Below are positions 51,407-61,327 of a stretch of 64,000 bases of DNA, piece after piece (positions within the stretch are counted from its first letter, which is position 1; the number at the start of each line of letters is the position of its first letter). The notes below the pieces were generated by a model, which was not told the DNA's origin, made no database searches, and saw nothing but the letters and a program-made list of their open reading frames with translations. Position numbers and translations under genes: made by a program. This DNA comes from Oscillospiraceae bacterium (GTDB lineage Bacteria; Bacillota; Clostridia; Oscillospirales; Ruminococcaceae): contig JAJQBX010000032.1 in the NCBI GenBank assembly GCA_021203065.1, forward strand, positions 186,001 through 250,000, in the 5' to 3' direction.

Positions 51407-53266
51407 ATGAAGAGAACAAGCATTATATTGAGAACGCTTGGCGTGCTCGTGTGTGCAGTACTATTCGTCACGTCCCTTAGTGTCACCTCATTCGCCGCAA
51501 CTGAATTCAGCTTCACTGTATTTTCTGGTGAGGAAGAAATTGAGGGATGGTATCCGTCTTTCATCACAAGCTGGATTGACTCCGACCTGATGAGCGGTTT
51601 TATCGACGCAATCAGTCATTCCGGTGCGACGATAGAGGTTACCTATACTGGAACTGCTGATATTTCGCTTCTTTTGCAGAGCGGAGACTATGGCGGAGGA
51701 CAGTATCCATGGGCGAGCTATTCTACTCACACAACAACCACAAGCGGTGGTAAGAAAATAGCGTCATTTTCTGCTGAGAAGCTTATCAGTGCGTACACAG
51801 CGAAAACTCATCCCGAAACCGGAGAAGCCCTCAGCCTTGACAATCTGATGAACTTTGGTATTGGCGGTGAGGGAAACGTTATCTACTCAGTTGTAGTCAG
51901 GTGGAAAGTGAGTGGAAGCCCGTCTGTAACCTTTGATATTGATACGACATATCAGACAATCGAGGGTTGGGGAGCGTCATACACTTGGTATTCCGACTGG
52001 TTTGTCCGTAATATCCACTCAGAAGAGGTTTATGACTGGATTTTTGAGGACTGTGAATTCAACATTCTCAGATTCAGAGATTTGAATCACGTCGGAGATG
52101 AATATCAGGATGCGCTCGACGGCTACGAAACCTATAAAGCTTTTTATGAAGCCGCAATCGAGCGAGGAATTGACCCGATTGTAATGGTTACAAGCTGGGG
52201 AGAATATGACAGAGACCTTGATTTTGTCGCGTTTGTCGAAGAGGATGACAACGGGTACTCCTATTATACTCTTGCCAAGGACAAAAATGGCGAGTATATG
52301 TATGAAGAACTGGCGCAGTTCTGCGTTGAGTCCGTTCAGCTATTCCTTGATGCCGGAATTCCGGTTGATTACTTCTCAATCTCCAATGAGACAGAGCTTC
52401 AGGGAAAACAGCAGGACGAGCAGGGAAATGCCAAAGACGAAGCTGGCTTCTATTTAGGAGCGGATGAGGACGAGTATCACTGCGCATACTGGAAAGCTCA
52501 TATAGCGGTATATGAGGCGTTTCAGGAGGCATTTGGCGACGATGCACCCGAAATAATGGGCGCAGAGGTAATGGCTGACACCGCAAGCATCATGGAGGAA
52601 TATCTCGATCCTCTCATTGAAGAAGCTGCCGACAGCTTCACAACGATAGCCCATCACCTTTATGGTAGCGTAAACTCCAAGCTCAGCTTTACAGCTGTAA
52701 GGGAAGCATTTCCTGACTACACAATCTGGCAGACAGAGTGGTATAATAACGACCTGTTAGGTCATGCTGATACCATCATCAACGAGCTCAACTACGAAAA
52801 CATCAGCGCATACCTTTACTGGAACGGCGTCTGGGTTGAGGATGACGGAAACTGTCTGATACAGGTGAATGGCTGGAGCTCAAGCTCAGATGTTGTGAGG
52901 CGTGGCAATCACTACGTGATGATGCACTTCTCGAAGTTTATCAAGGCTGGTTACAAGCGGGTAGAAACAACTCTTAATGCCGCATACTCAAATGCGACCG
53001 CATTTGTTTCTCCTGAGGGAGATAAGCTTGTTTTGGTACTCGTGAACAGCTCAGATAACGATGAGAAGCTCAAGCTAAAGCTTGGCGATTACAAGATCAA
53101 GTCCGGCAGAATCTATCAGTCTATTATCAATACCGACAATGAGGAAGAGGAGACGGAGCTCAATGAGTATATGCAGGATCTTGGGTATCTGAAATATTAT
53201 AGCATTGAGTCGCCGGCTAATTCAATCACAACACTTGTCATGAATATCTATCCCGTATCTGATTAA
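51407..53266 (+). CDS. secreted GH30-family enzyme with N-terminal beta-sandwich
   Basis: This is an exported protein of 620 aa. A signal peptide (about 1-27) is followed by a domain of about 145 residues (SHSGATIEVTYTGTADISLLLQSG, resembling a small carbohydrate-binding module). The GH30 catalytic part starts DIDTTYQTIEGWGASYTW. Acid/base Glu328 (SISNETELQ) and nucleophile Glu444 (IWQTEWYNN) are identifiable. It lacks the WWYIRR motif of the other two GH30 proteins, so it is a different subfamily with probably another specificity. The ATG at 51407 follows AGGTGA. It has no anchor and so is probably released. Confidence 0.83.
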   Translation: MKRTSIILRTLGVLVCAVLFVTSLSVTSFAATEFSFTVFSGEEEIEGWYPSFITSWIDSDLMSGFIDAISHSGATIEVTYTGTADISLLLQSGDYGGGQYPWASYSTHTTTTSGGKKIASFSAEKLISAYTAKTHPETGEALSLDNLMNFGIGGEGNVIYSVVVRWKVSGSPSVTFDIDTTYQTIEGWGASYTWYSDWFVRNIHSEEVYDWIFEDCEFNILRFRDLNHVGDEYQDALDGYETYKAFYEAAIERGIDPIVMVTSWGEYDRDLDFVAFVEEDDNGYSYYTLAKDKNGEYMYEELAQFCVESVQLFLDAGIPVDYFSISNETELQGKQQDEQGNAKDEAGFYLGADEDEYHCAYWKAHIAVYEAFQEAFGDDAPEIMGAEVMADTASIMEEYLDPLIEEAADSFTTIAHHLYGSVNSKLSFTAVREAFPDYTIWQTEWYNNDLLGHADTIINELNYENISAYLYWNGVWVEDDGNCLIQVNGWSSSSDVVRRGNHYVMMHFSKFIKAGYKRVETTLNAAYSNATAFVSPEGDKLVLVLVNSSDNDEKLKLKLGDYKIKSGRIYQSIINTDNEEEETELNEYMQDLGYLKYYSIESPANSITTLVMNIYPVSD

Positions 53267-53292
53267 GACTTTTGGAGTTTCGTGTATATTCT

Positions 53293-53306
53293 GGCAAATT
53301 TTTGCC
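53293..53306 (+). other. small inverted repeat after the third GH30 gene
   Basis: GGCAAA and TTTGCC lie close together after the stop. It could be a weak terminator; the gap to 53485 shows otherwise only A/T-rich sequence and a TATAAT at 53436. Confidence 0.3.
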
Positions 53307-53485
53307 GAATAAGTTCACGAAAAAGTTACATTTGCTATGCAATATTTTTGGGATTTTTGCATTACGCCGATTTTGGAGCTTTTTGAGACAAAAAGATTGT
53401 ATAAATTGGCAATAGTAAAACTCGCAAGAATAATGTATAATATAACTACTAAGCGGTTTGCTTAACAAAAAGGAGGTTTTTCTTT

Positions 53486-53725
53486 ATGAAAAAAATTGTT
53501 GCACTTCTTCTCTCACTCGTTATGGTTCTTTCTATGATGTCTGTTGTTGCTTTTGCTGAAAGCACTGACACCGATACCGAAGAGGACGACACCATGGTTG
53601 TAGATGATACCGATGCTGATGAGACCGAAGAGCCCACCGATTCCAACCCGACCACAGGTATTGCACTTGCTGTACTTCCTATGGTAGTTGCTGCTGCCGG
53701 TGTTGTTGCTTCCAAGAAGCACTAA
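53486..53725 (+). CDS. 79-aa acidic micro surface protein with NPTTG tail
   Basis: A signal peptide (residues 1-24, ending AFA) is followed by a 33-residue mature region, up to the presumed cut after NPTT, with about 15 Asp/Glu and no basic residue (TEEDDTMVVDDTDADETEE). NPTTG (54-58), a hydrophobic helix and SKKH form the tail. This is the same tail as in the 668-aa LRR protein (NPTTGI...SSKRR). AAAGGAGG is ideally placed and a strong terminator follows, so high expression is likely. Nothing enzymatic is visible. It may be a surface-charge or sorting-apparatus substrate. Confidence 0.8.
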   Translation: MKKIVALLLSLVMVLSMMSVVAFAESTDTDTEEDDTMVVDDTDADETEEPTDSNPTTGIALAVLPMVVAAAGVVASKKH

Positions 53726-53748
53726 TCTTCAATCGAGAAGTATGTAAC

Positions 53749-53777
53749 GAAAACGCCCCGATTTCCGGGGCGTTTTC
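53749..53777 (+). terminator. terminator of the micro surface protein gene
   Basis: AAAACGCCCC and GGGGCGTTTT form a near-perfect stem with a T-rich end. Confidence 0.88.
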
Positions 53778-53945
53778 TTGTCTTAAAATGAGCTTTTGTA
53801 AATTTTTCAAGCGAGCATACACCATAAATTGAGCACAATGGCTTGTAATTTACAAGGGATTGTGTTATAATAGGACAGTGCAAGCATGGTATTGCATGTT
53901 CTGAATCAGAAACAATAATATTATGAGATATAAGGAGAACTTAAA

Positions 53946-54350
53946 ATGGATGTTATTCAGTTAACAAGAGATCTTGGAAAGGCTATTCAAGCCGATGAAA
54001 GATACGCTGATTATATAAGAGCTCGTGTTGCAAACGACAATGACACAGAGCTCCAGAACCTGATAGAGCAGTTCAACCGTGGACGAGCCTCTCTCAACAA
54101 TGAGGTTTCAAAATCTGTAAGAGATGAGGAAAAGATTGAATCGCTGAAAAACACCGTAGGGGAACTTTACTCGAAGATCATGTCTAATGAGCATATGACA
54201 GCTTATAACGATGCAAAGAGCGAGATGGACAATCTTCTCCGGCAGATTACTACTATAATCAACATGTCTGCAAACGGCGAAGACCCCGACACCTGCGACA
54301 TGAACTATGGATGCACGGGAAACTGTGCCTCCTGCGGTGGGTGCCACTGA
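53946..54350 (+). CDS. YlbF/YmcA family protein with Cys-rich tail
   Basis: This is a helical 134-aa protein of the YlbF/YmcA (DUF964) family, whose Bacillus members act with YaaT in RNA processing, competence and sporulation. The family core covers about 1-110. The tail CDMNYGCTGNCASCGGCH adds a cysteine cluster. In Bacillus the YlbF-YmcA-YaaT complex carries iron-sulfur clusters, so this may be a cluster ligand. TAAGGAGAAC precedes the ATG. mutS begins 40 bp later, and co-transcription is likely. Confidence 0.85.
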   Translation: MDVIQLTRDLGKAIQADERYADYIRARVANDNDTELQNLIEQFNRGRASLNNEVSKSVRDEEKIESLKNTVGELYSKIMSNEHMTAYNDAKSEMDNLLRQITTIINMSANGEDPDTCDMNYGCTGNCASCGGCH

Positions 54351-54389
54351 TTTACTAAAGAAATAACATGCAAGAAAGGATGAATAAGT

Positions 54390-56999
54390 ATGCCGCTTTT
54401 ACTCAAGGACGTTGATATTAATTCTCTGTCGAAGGGAATGAGACAATATGTTGAGATAAAGCTCCAGCATATGGAAGACATCCTTTTCTTCAGGCTTGGC
54501 GATTTTTATGAGATGTTTTTTGATGACGCCATTGTTGCTTCAAAGGAGCTCGAGCTCGCTCTTACATCAAAGGATTGCGGACTTTCGGAAAGAGCCCCGA
54601 TGTGTGGCGTCCCGCATCATGCCTGCGACTCATATATCAAGAAGCTGATTGACAAAGGTTACAGCGTTTGTATCTGCGAACAGCTTGAAGACCCTGCAAC
54701 AGCCAAGGGGATAGTCAAGCGTGATGTCATAAGAATCGTGACTCCGGGAACTCTCACAGACAGCAGCATGCTTGATGAGGGCGATAATAACTGGCTTGCT
54801 TCAATTTATCTTGAAGCTGGAACGGTTGCGGTCTGCTTTGCAGATATGTCAACTGGGGAAGCACATATCTATAAGTCATCAGAGGGTGATTTACAAGCAT
54901 TTCTTATCAACAAGCTTTCAAGATACTCTCCTGTTGAAATTCTTTGCCAGAAGAAATTTCCCATGGACAGCGACGTAGGAAAGTTTATTTCGGACAAGCT
55001 GAAAGCTGGAGTCAAAACTCTTGACGAGATTTCATTTGACTTCTCAAAAAATCGTCAGGTGGTATTGGATCAGTTTTCTAATGATTCGTTTACCAAGCTT
55101 GAACTTTCAGAGAATGATGCTGAAGCGAAGGCTGTGTCTGCTCTGTTCTGCTACATTGCTGATACTCAGAGAGGCAGTATTCCGAGATTCTCGTCAATCG
55201 AGAGACATTCAGATGATCAGATTATGGCTCTTGGATATACTGCAAGGACTAATTTAGAGCTTACCAAGACAATAAGAAGTGGAGAGAAAAAGGGCTCGCT
55301 TTTATGGGTTTTGGATATGACGAAGACATCAATGGGCAAGCGCATGCTTAAGTCCTGCATCGAGCAGCCTTTGTGCAATCCTACTCGTATAATCAAAAGG
55401 CTTGATGCTGTTGAAGCACTATATCGCAATTCTGCGCTTTTGTTTAGACTTGAGGATGAACTGAGCGGAGTTTATGACCTCGAGCGTCTTATGACGAAAG
55501 TCATCTACAAAACGGCAACTCCGAGGGATTTAAAGGCACTTGCGAGCACCTCTTCAAGGCTTCCTGAAATCAAGCAGATTTTAAGCGAGCTCAGTTCAGA
55601 CCTTATCAAGAGCCTTGATAACAACATATCAACACTTGAGGACATTGCTATTCTTATTGACAATGCTATTCCTGATGATCTTCCGGCAACATTCAAAAAC
55701 GGCGGTATGATCGAAGAGGGCTTCAACGATGAGCTTGATAACCTGCGAAAGATAGCTTCTGACGGAAAAGGCGTCATTGAGGAGATAGTTGCCAATGAAC
55801 GTGAAAAGACCGGGATCAAGAATCTCAAGTCCGGTTACAACCATGTTTACGGCTACTATATCGAGGTAACGCGTTCTTTTATCGAACAGGTGCCTGATTA
55901 CTTTATCAGAAAGCAAACGCTTGTAAATGCGGAACGCTACATAACAGAAGAGCTGCAGAACACTGAGAACATGATTTCAGGAGCATCGGAGCGAATCCTT
56001 GCGCTTGAAAACGAGATTTTCAATGAGGTAAGGGAGTATGTTGCCAATAAGCTTTCGGAGGTTCAGAAAACTGCTGTTGCAGTCGCTTCTGTAGATGTTC
56101 TGGCTTCCTTTACTTCGGTTGCTATCAAGAATAACTACACCAAGCCGGAAATTGCCATTGACGGAATTATCGATATAAGAAACGGCAGACATCCCGTCGT
56201 CGAGCTTATGCTGAAAGACGAAATATTCGTGCCTAATGATGCGTATCTCGATCTGACCGATAACCGGATGTCGATAATTACCGGTCCTAATATGTCGGGT
56301 AAATCTACATATATGAGACAGGTTGCACTTATAACTCTTATGGCGCAGATAGGTTCATTCGTGCCTGCTGATTATGCTAAGATTTCGATATGCGATCAGA
56401 TATTTACAAGAGTCGGTGCTTCTGACGACTTGACAGCCGGTCAATCAACGTTCATGGTCGAGATGAGCGAGGTTGCCGATATAGTCAAAAACGCTACCCG
56501 TGACAGCCTTGTAATTCTTGATGAAGTTGGCAGGGGAACTTCAACATATGATGGTCTTAGCATAGCCAAGAGCGTTGCTGAGTACATAGCAAACCCGAGA
56601 AGAATCGGATGTAAGACGCTTTTTGCAACGCATTATCATGAGCTTATCACTCTCGAAAAAGAGAAGCCGGGAATCAAGAACTATAGCGTAGCTGTCAAGA
56701 AAGGCTCTGACGGAATCAGGTTCTTAAGAAAGATTGTCCGTGGCGGCGTTGATGAGTCGTATGGCATTGAGGTTGCCAAGCTTGCAGGTCTTCCTGAATC
56801 GATCCTGAGGCGTTCGAGGGAAATCTTAAAGGAGCTTGAAGTCAAGCCTGCTGCCGCAGAGCCTGTTGAAAGCGACCAGATGTCGTTTGAGGGCATCAAC
56901 GAGAAAGCGGTAATTAATATGCTAAGAAAGACAAATATTGACGAGCTGTCTGATAAAGAGCTCAGAGAGCTTATTTCGGATATAGTCCGTTACATCTGA
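54390..56999 (+). CDS. mutS: DNA mismatch repair protein MutS
   Basis: This is a mismatch-recognition ATPase of 869 aa. The F-x-E mismatch wedge is at residues 39-41 (GDFYEMF), and the connector, lever and clamp domains follow. Walker A is GPNMSGKST (632-640), Walker B is LVILDEVGRGTSTYDG, and FATHYHEL is the conserved signature. A C-terminal dimerisation helix pair ends the protein. It starts the mutS-mutL-miaA operon, although the YlbF gene may be included. Confidence 0.98.
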   Translation: MPLLLKDVDINSLSKGMRQYVEIKLQHMEDILFFRLGDFYEMFFDDAIVASKELELALTSKDCGLSERAPMCGVPHHACDSYIKKLIDKGYSVCICEQLEDPATAKGIVKRDVIRIVTPGTLTDSSMLDEGDNNWLASIYLEAGTVAVCFADMSTGEAHIYKSSEGDLQAFLINKLSRYSPVEILCQKKFPMDSDVGKFISDKLKAGVKTLDEISFDFSKNRQVVLDQFSNDSFTKLELSENDAEAKAVSALFCYIADTQRGSIPRFSSIERHSDDQIMALGYTARTNLELTKTIRSGEKKGSLLWVLDMTKTSMGKRMLKSCIEQPLCNPTRIIKRLDAVEALYRNSALLFRLEDELSGVYDLERLMTKVIYKTATPRDLKALASTSSRLPEIKQILSELSSDLIKSLDNNISTLEDIAILIDNAIPDDLPATFKNGGMIEEGFNDELDNLRKIASDGKGVIEEIVANEREKTGIKNLKSGYNHVYGYYIEVTRSFIEQVPDYFIRKQTLVNAERYITEELQNTENMISGASERILALENEIFNEVREYVANKLSEVQKTAVAVASVDVLASFTSVAIKNNYTKPEIAIDGIIDIRNGRHPVVELMLKDEIFVPNDAYLDLTDNRMSIITGPNMSGKSTYMRQVALITLMAQIGSFVPADYAKISICDQIFTRVGASDDLTAGQSTFMVEMSEVADIVKNATRDSLVILDEVGRGTSTYDGLSIAKSVAEYIANPRRIGCKTLFATHYHELITLEKEKPGIKNYSVAVKKGSDGIRFLRKIVRGGVDESYGIEVAKLAGLPESILRRSREILKELEVKPAAAEPVESDQMSFEGINEKAVINMLRKTNIDELSDKELRELISDIVRYI

Positions 57000-57018
57000 A
57001 AGCTTAGGAGGCGGTATA

Positions 57019-58944
57019 GTGGGTAAAATTCACCTTTTGGATAAAACAGTATATGAGCTTATTGCCGCCGGACAGGTTGTTGAAAAACCCTTTTCGGCTG
57101 TTAAGGAGCTAATCGAAAACTCAATTGATGCCGATGCCAAGAATATTGTAGTCGAGATTAAAAATGGCGGAAGAACCTATATCCGTGTTACTGATAATGG
57201 GTCTGGCATTGCCGCCGAGGACGTGCCTCTGGCTTTTGCCAATCATGCGACAAGTAAGGTTGTCACTTTGGAAGATATTGAGTCTATATACACTCTTGGA
57301 TTCAGAGGAGAGGCTCTTGCTTCCATAAGTGCTATGTCCAACGTTCAGCTTCTGACCAAAAGACGTGAGGATGAGCTTGGCTTCAGGTATGAGATTGAGG
57401 GCGGAGTTGAGCTGTCTTCTGAATCTGCAGGGTGTCCTGACGGAACGACAGTAGTTGTGAGAAATTTATTTTACAACACCCCAGCCAGACAGAAGTATAT
57501 GTACCGGGATGTTTCAGAGGGAAATTCAATAGCGTCAACTGTACAGAAGATGGCGCTTTCCCATCCGGAAATATCATTCAAGTTCATCAGAGACAACAAA
57601 GTTGAGTTTGTTACTTCCGGTGATGGTGAGCTTCTTTCTGCGATATATACAGTTTTAGGCAAGAATTTTTATGATAGCTGTATCCCTGTTGACTATAAAT
57701 TCATGTATGTAACCGTCAAGGGATATATAACAAAGCCTCTTGCGTCACGGGCATCACGAACTTATCAGAATTTCTATGTCAATTCAAGGTATGTCAAGAA
57801 AATTCTTCTGGCAACTGCTTTGGAGGAAGCGTATGCCAACAGGATTATGTCCGGAAAGAACCCGGGCTGTGTACTGAACATTTCTCTGCCTTCTAATGTT
57901 GTTGATATAAATGTTCAGCCTAATAAGCTCGATGTCAGGTTTCGTGATGATGACACCATATTCACTGCAATAAATTCTGCAGCAAATGATGCTCTTATGA
58001 AGTTTGATTCTCCTGAGGAGATTAATGCCGATGGCTCGAGAATATCAGCTAACAGCTCTGTAACCCACAGACAGCTGTACACTGGAGTCACAACCCCGTC
58101 TGACAGGTATGATCAGCTATCTTTTGGGACTTCATCTTCTGTGCGCCGCCAGTCAACAGCATATACAAGTGACTTGGCAAAGATTTTTATGAAGGACTAT
58201 ATACCGCCATATAAGTCAAAGCAGAATGATGACGAGGTTGCAGCTCCGACGGAAAATAACGACGAAAAAAACCGTGTAGAAGAGCCTGAGCCTGAAAACA
58301 AATACACCTACATAAGTGAACAGTCTTTTGCTAAACCCGTTCAGTCTGAAGCAGTATCTGCAGATGAAGATGTTTCGCCTGAAATCAGAGTGATAGGTGA
58401 GGCGTTTAAAACCTATATATTGGCAGAATGTGGAGATGATATTTTACTTGTCGACAAGCATGCTGCCCATGAAAGATATATTTTTGAGGGGCTTAAGCGC
58501 AATGTAACTACACTTGACTCACAGATGCTTCTCAATCCTGCGCATGCTACCCTTACCTATGAGCAATATGACGCTTTGCATGATAATCAGGATACTTGTA
58601 AAAGGCTTGGCGTTTTAGTTCAGTTTGGAGTTCCGCCTATGGTCATCATAATTGGCTCTCCTATGATAGCTCAGGATATGGATCCCACCGATCTGGCGGT
58701 TCAGATTGCTGACTGCATTATTGAAGGAAAGAAGAACAAAGGCAAGGATATTTTTGACGATTTATATCACACATTTGCTTGCAAAGCGGCAATCAAAGCC
58801 AACAGTGATACAAATATAGTCGAGCTTGAATACCTTATGAAGCTGATAACAGAAGAGGATATTCGCTATTGCCCACATGGAAGACCGGTTCTTGTCAAGC
58901 TTTCCAAGAGGGAAATTGAAAAGATGTTCCGAAGGATAGTATAG
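57019..58944 (+). CDS. mutL: DNA mismatch repair protein MutL
   Basis: This is a GHKL ATPase of 641 aa that couples MutS to strand removal. KELIENSIDA, DNGSGI and GFRGEALASIS form the ATP site. A long acidic linker (about 330-460) leads to the C-terminal domain with DKHAAHERYIFE, which fits DQHA-x2-E-x4-E of nicking MutL proteins. This MutL is thus predicted to be an endonuclease, as expected without MutH. GTG start with TAGGAGGCGG before it. Confidence 0.96.
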   Translation: MGKIHLLDKTVYELIAAGQVVEKPFSAVKELIENSIDADAKNIVVEIKNGGRTYIRVTDNGSGIAAEDVPLAFANHATSKVVTLEDIESIYTLGFRGEALASISAMSNVQLLTKRREDELGFRYEIEGGVELSSESAGCPDGTTVVVRNLFYNTPARQKYMYRDVSEGNSIASTVQKMALSHPEISFKFIRDNKVEFVTSGDGELLSAIYTVLGKNFYDSCIPVDYKFMYVTVKGYITKPLASRASRTYQNFYVNSRYVKKILLATALEEAYANRIMSGKNPGCVLNISLPSNVVDINVQPNKLDVRFRDDDTIFTAINSAANDALMKFDSPEEINADGSRISANSSVTHRQLYTGVTTPSDRYDQLSFGTSSSVRRQSTAYTSDLAKIFMKDYIPPYKSKQNDDEVAAPTENNDEKNRVEEPEPENKYTYISEQSFAKPVQSEAVSADEDVSPEIRVIGEAFKTYILAECGDDILLVDKHAAHERYIFEGLKRNVTTLDSQMLLNPAHATLTYEQYDALHDNQDTCKRLGVLVQFGVPPMVIIIGSPMIAQDMDPTDLAVQIADCIIEGKKNKGKDIFDDLYHTFACKAAIKANSDTNIVELEYLMKLITEEDIRYCPHGRPVLVKLSKREIEKMFRRIV

Positions 58945-58947
58945 CGC

Positions 58948-59883
58948 ATGAAGCAGAAGTTGATTGTTATTTGCGGTCCTACGGCATCTGGAAAGACGGA
59001 ACTTGCTGTCTCATTGGCAGAGCTCTTTAATGGCGAGGTTGTTTCAGCAGATTCGATGCAGATTTATAGAGGTATCAGTATTGCAACTGCCAAGCCAACA
59101 TCCGAAGAGATGCGCCATATTAAGCACCATATGATTGATATTTTGGATCTTTCAGAGGAGTTTTCAGTTGCCGATTATGTGAGACTTGCAGGTGCGTGTA
59201 TTGAAGATATTGCAAAAAGAGGAAAGCTACCGATTGTTTGCGGCGGCACGGGGCTATATATTTCTTCACTTGTGAATGGAATAAGCTTTGATGAGACCTG
59301 CTCTTCTACTGAATTAAGAGAAGAACTCACCAAGCTTGCTGAGGAAAAGGGCGGGGAATATCTGCTTGATATATTGAGGGAATTTGATCCCGAATCCGCC
59401 GAAAGACTTCATCCCAATAATCTGATGAGGATTATAAGGGCTATTGAAGTATATAAAATCTCTGGCGTCACTATGACTGAGGCGAATCAGCTTTCGCAAA
59501 AAGAAAGTCCTTATGACCCCATCATGATAGGGCTCAACTATTCAGACAGGGAGCTGCTGTACGAAAGAGTTAATCAAAGAGTTGACAGGATGCTTGAGAT
59601 GGGGCTTCTTCATGAAGCCAAGGAAGTTTTGTCTATGGAAAACGTTGCGACTGCCGGACAGGCTATCGGATATAAGGAATTCAAGCCATACTTTGATGGA
59701 GAGAAATCACTTGAAGATTGTGTAGAAGCTGTCAAGCAGGATTCAAGAAGATACGCAAAAAGGCAGCTCACATGGTTCAGGCGTGATGAAAGAATAAACT
59801 GGATACTGAGAGACAAGCTTAATGATGGCGAAAATGAAGTGGAAGTAGCCTCGGAAATTATCAGAAGAAACGGTATTACTTAG
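58948..59883 (+). CDS. miaA: tRNA dimethylallyltransferase
   Basis: This 311-aa enzyme transfers a dimethylallyl group to A37 of tRNAs that read UNN codons. The P-loop is GPTASGKTELA (about 8-18). SADSMQIYRG, TAKPTSEE, HHMIDI and IVCGGTGLYISSL are family motifs. It begins 3 bp after mutL; the mutS-mutL-miaA order is widespread in Firmicutes. Confidence 0.97.
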   Translation: MKQKLIVICGPTASGKTELAVSLAELFNGEVVSADSMQIYRGISIATAKPTSEEMRHIKHHMIDILDLSEEFSVADYVRLAGACIEDIAKRGKLPIVCGGTGLYISSLVNGISFDETCSSTELREELTKLAEEKGGEYLLDILREFDPESAERLHPNNLMRIIRAIEVYKISGVTMTEANQLSQKESPYDPIMIGLNYSDRELLYERVNQRVDRMLEMGLLHEAKEVLSMENVATAGQAIGYKEFKPYFDGEKSLEDCVEAVKQDSRRYAKRQLTWFRRDERINWILRDKLNDGENEVEVASEIIRRNGIT

Positions 59884-59907
59884 AGCACTGAAAGGTGGGT
59901 AATAAGA

Positions 59908-61209
59908 GTGAGATTCAGACGGCTGAGAGACTTTTTGATATACGTTATTATCTTCGGCTGTATATTTGCAATTGTTTTGTCCCAGATATATCTTACCCTG
60001 TCTGCAGATTCTGATACCGAGGATGCAACGCTCTTTACTACGAGTAAAACACTGAGCTTTACTGGAGTCATTATAAGAGATGAGTCGTTGGTATATTCAA
60101 GCTATATTGGCGATGGCGTCCTTACATATGACATTGATGACGGTAGCCGTGTTTCAAACGGTTCATCCATTGCCAAGATATATAATTCCTACACTCAGAT
60201 ATACAACAGACACGAAATCGAGAAATTAGAAGAGGAAATCGAAGCCTTGGAAAAGGCTCAGGATAACGGCACGACAGATTATGTTCAACCGGAATTCATT
60301 TCTACTCAGATTTCGGAGCAATATAAGGAGCTTATAGCCGACATCAAAACTCAGGATCTGGAGGATCTTAATTCTGAAAGAGTAGAGCTATTGAAGCTAA
60401 TGTCAATTCTCAATGTTTCTTCTAATGTTGAGAGCGATTATACCGACAGAATCAGCGTTCTGACGGAAAAGCTCAACTCTCTTGAAGTTTCACTTGTAAA
60501 TGCGGTTGCAACAATTTCTGCTTCATCATCCGGATATTTCACGTCTGTTGTTGATGGATATGAATCTGACCTGACCACCGACGGAATATCTGATCTGACT
60601 GTAGATGACATCAATGCTATTATTGCTTCTCCTCAGAAGGACGTAACATTAAGCTCAAATGTTATCGGAAAGCTCTTTTCCGATTATACTTGGCAGATGG
60701 TTGGAGTTATTTATACTGATGACAGATACTTTGTCAATGAGAGCTTTGAACTGACATTTACATCGGTCGGAAAGACTTACACTGTTACTGTTGAGTCGAT
60801 AACAGCCACCGGAAATGGAAACGAAGCTATAATCGTTCTATCCTGTGACCAGATGGATGAAACGGTTGCGGCATCAAGAGTGGTTGACGTTGAAATTCTA
60901 TTTGGTTCTTATTCTGGAATTAAAGTTTCAAGAAGTGCCATCAGATTCCAGAACGGTCAGAAAGGCGTCTATGTCATAAGTGGAGGTCAAACGGAATTCA
61001 GGCTTATAGATGTAATCTATGAGGGTGACGACTATGTATTGTCTGCGGTAACATCGGAGGATGGCTACCTGAGCTTATATGACAGTGTCCTTCTGGATCC
61101 GGTTGCCACTACGGAGGGACAGACGACATCTGAAGATACAGAAGATGAAACAGAAGATTCGTCTGAAGAGTATGATGACACCGGTCAGGAGGACGAAGAC
61201 AATAATTAA
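59908..61209 (+). CDS. HlyD-like membrane protein upstream of sepF
   Basis: This is a 433-aa protein with one N-terminal membrane helix (about 10-32). A biotinyl-lipoyl-like beta segment (SGVIIRDESLVY type, residues 50-85) and a coiled-coil stretch (NRHEIEKLEEEIEALEKAQ) follow. It resembles adaptor proteins of the HlyD type. The C-terminal 35 residues are Asp/Glu/Thr-rich. There is no transporter gene near. Similar proteins occur beside sepF in Ruminococcus-type genomes, as I recall, so a role at the division site or cell envelope is possible. GAAAGGTGGG precedes the GTG start. Confidence 0.7.
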   Translation: MRFRRLRDFLIYVIIFGCIFAIVLSQIYLTLSADSDTEDATLFTTSKTLSFTGVIIRDESLVYSSYIGDGVLTYDIDDGSRVSNGSSIAKIYNSYTQIYNRHEIEKLEEEIEALEKAQDNGTTDYVQPEFISTQISEQYKELIADIKTQDLEDLNSERVELLKLMSILNVSSNVESDYTDRISVLTEKLNSLEVSLVNAVATISASSSGYFTSVVDGYESDLTTDGISDLTVDDINAIIASPQKDVTLSSNVIGKLFSDYTWQMVGVIYTDDRYFVNESFELTFTSVGKTYTVTVESITATGNGNEAIIVLSCDQMDETVAASRVVDVEILFGSYSGIKVSRSAIRFQNGQKGVYVISGGQTEFRLIDVIYEGDDYVLSAVTSEDGYLSLYDSVLLDPVATTEGQTTSEDTEDETEDSSEEYDDTGQEDEDNN

Positions 61210-61242
61210 CAGACTGTTCGTATCATTTTTTCATATTTTGTC

Positions 61243-61271
61243 TTGACATTTGCGCTGAAATATATGATAAT
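61243..61271 (+). promoter_or_regulatory. sepF operon promoter
   Basis: TTGACA and GATAAT are spaced 17 bp, about 57 bp before sepF. Confidence 0.65.
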
Positions 61272-61327
61272 AGAGGAGTATAGATATTTGTTTTTTATCG
61301 CTATATAAATAAATGCGGAGGTACATT

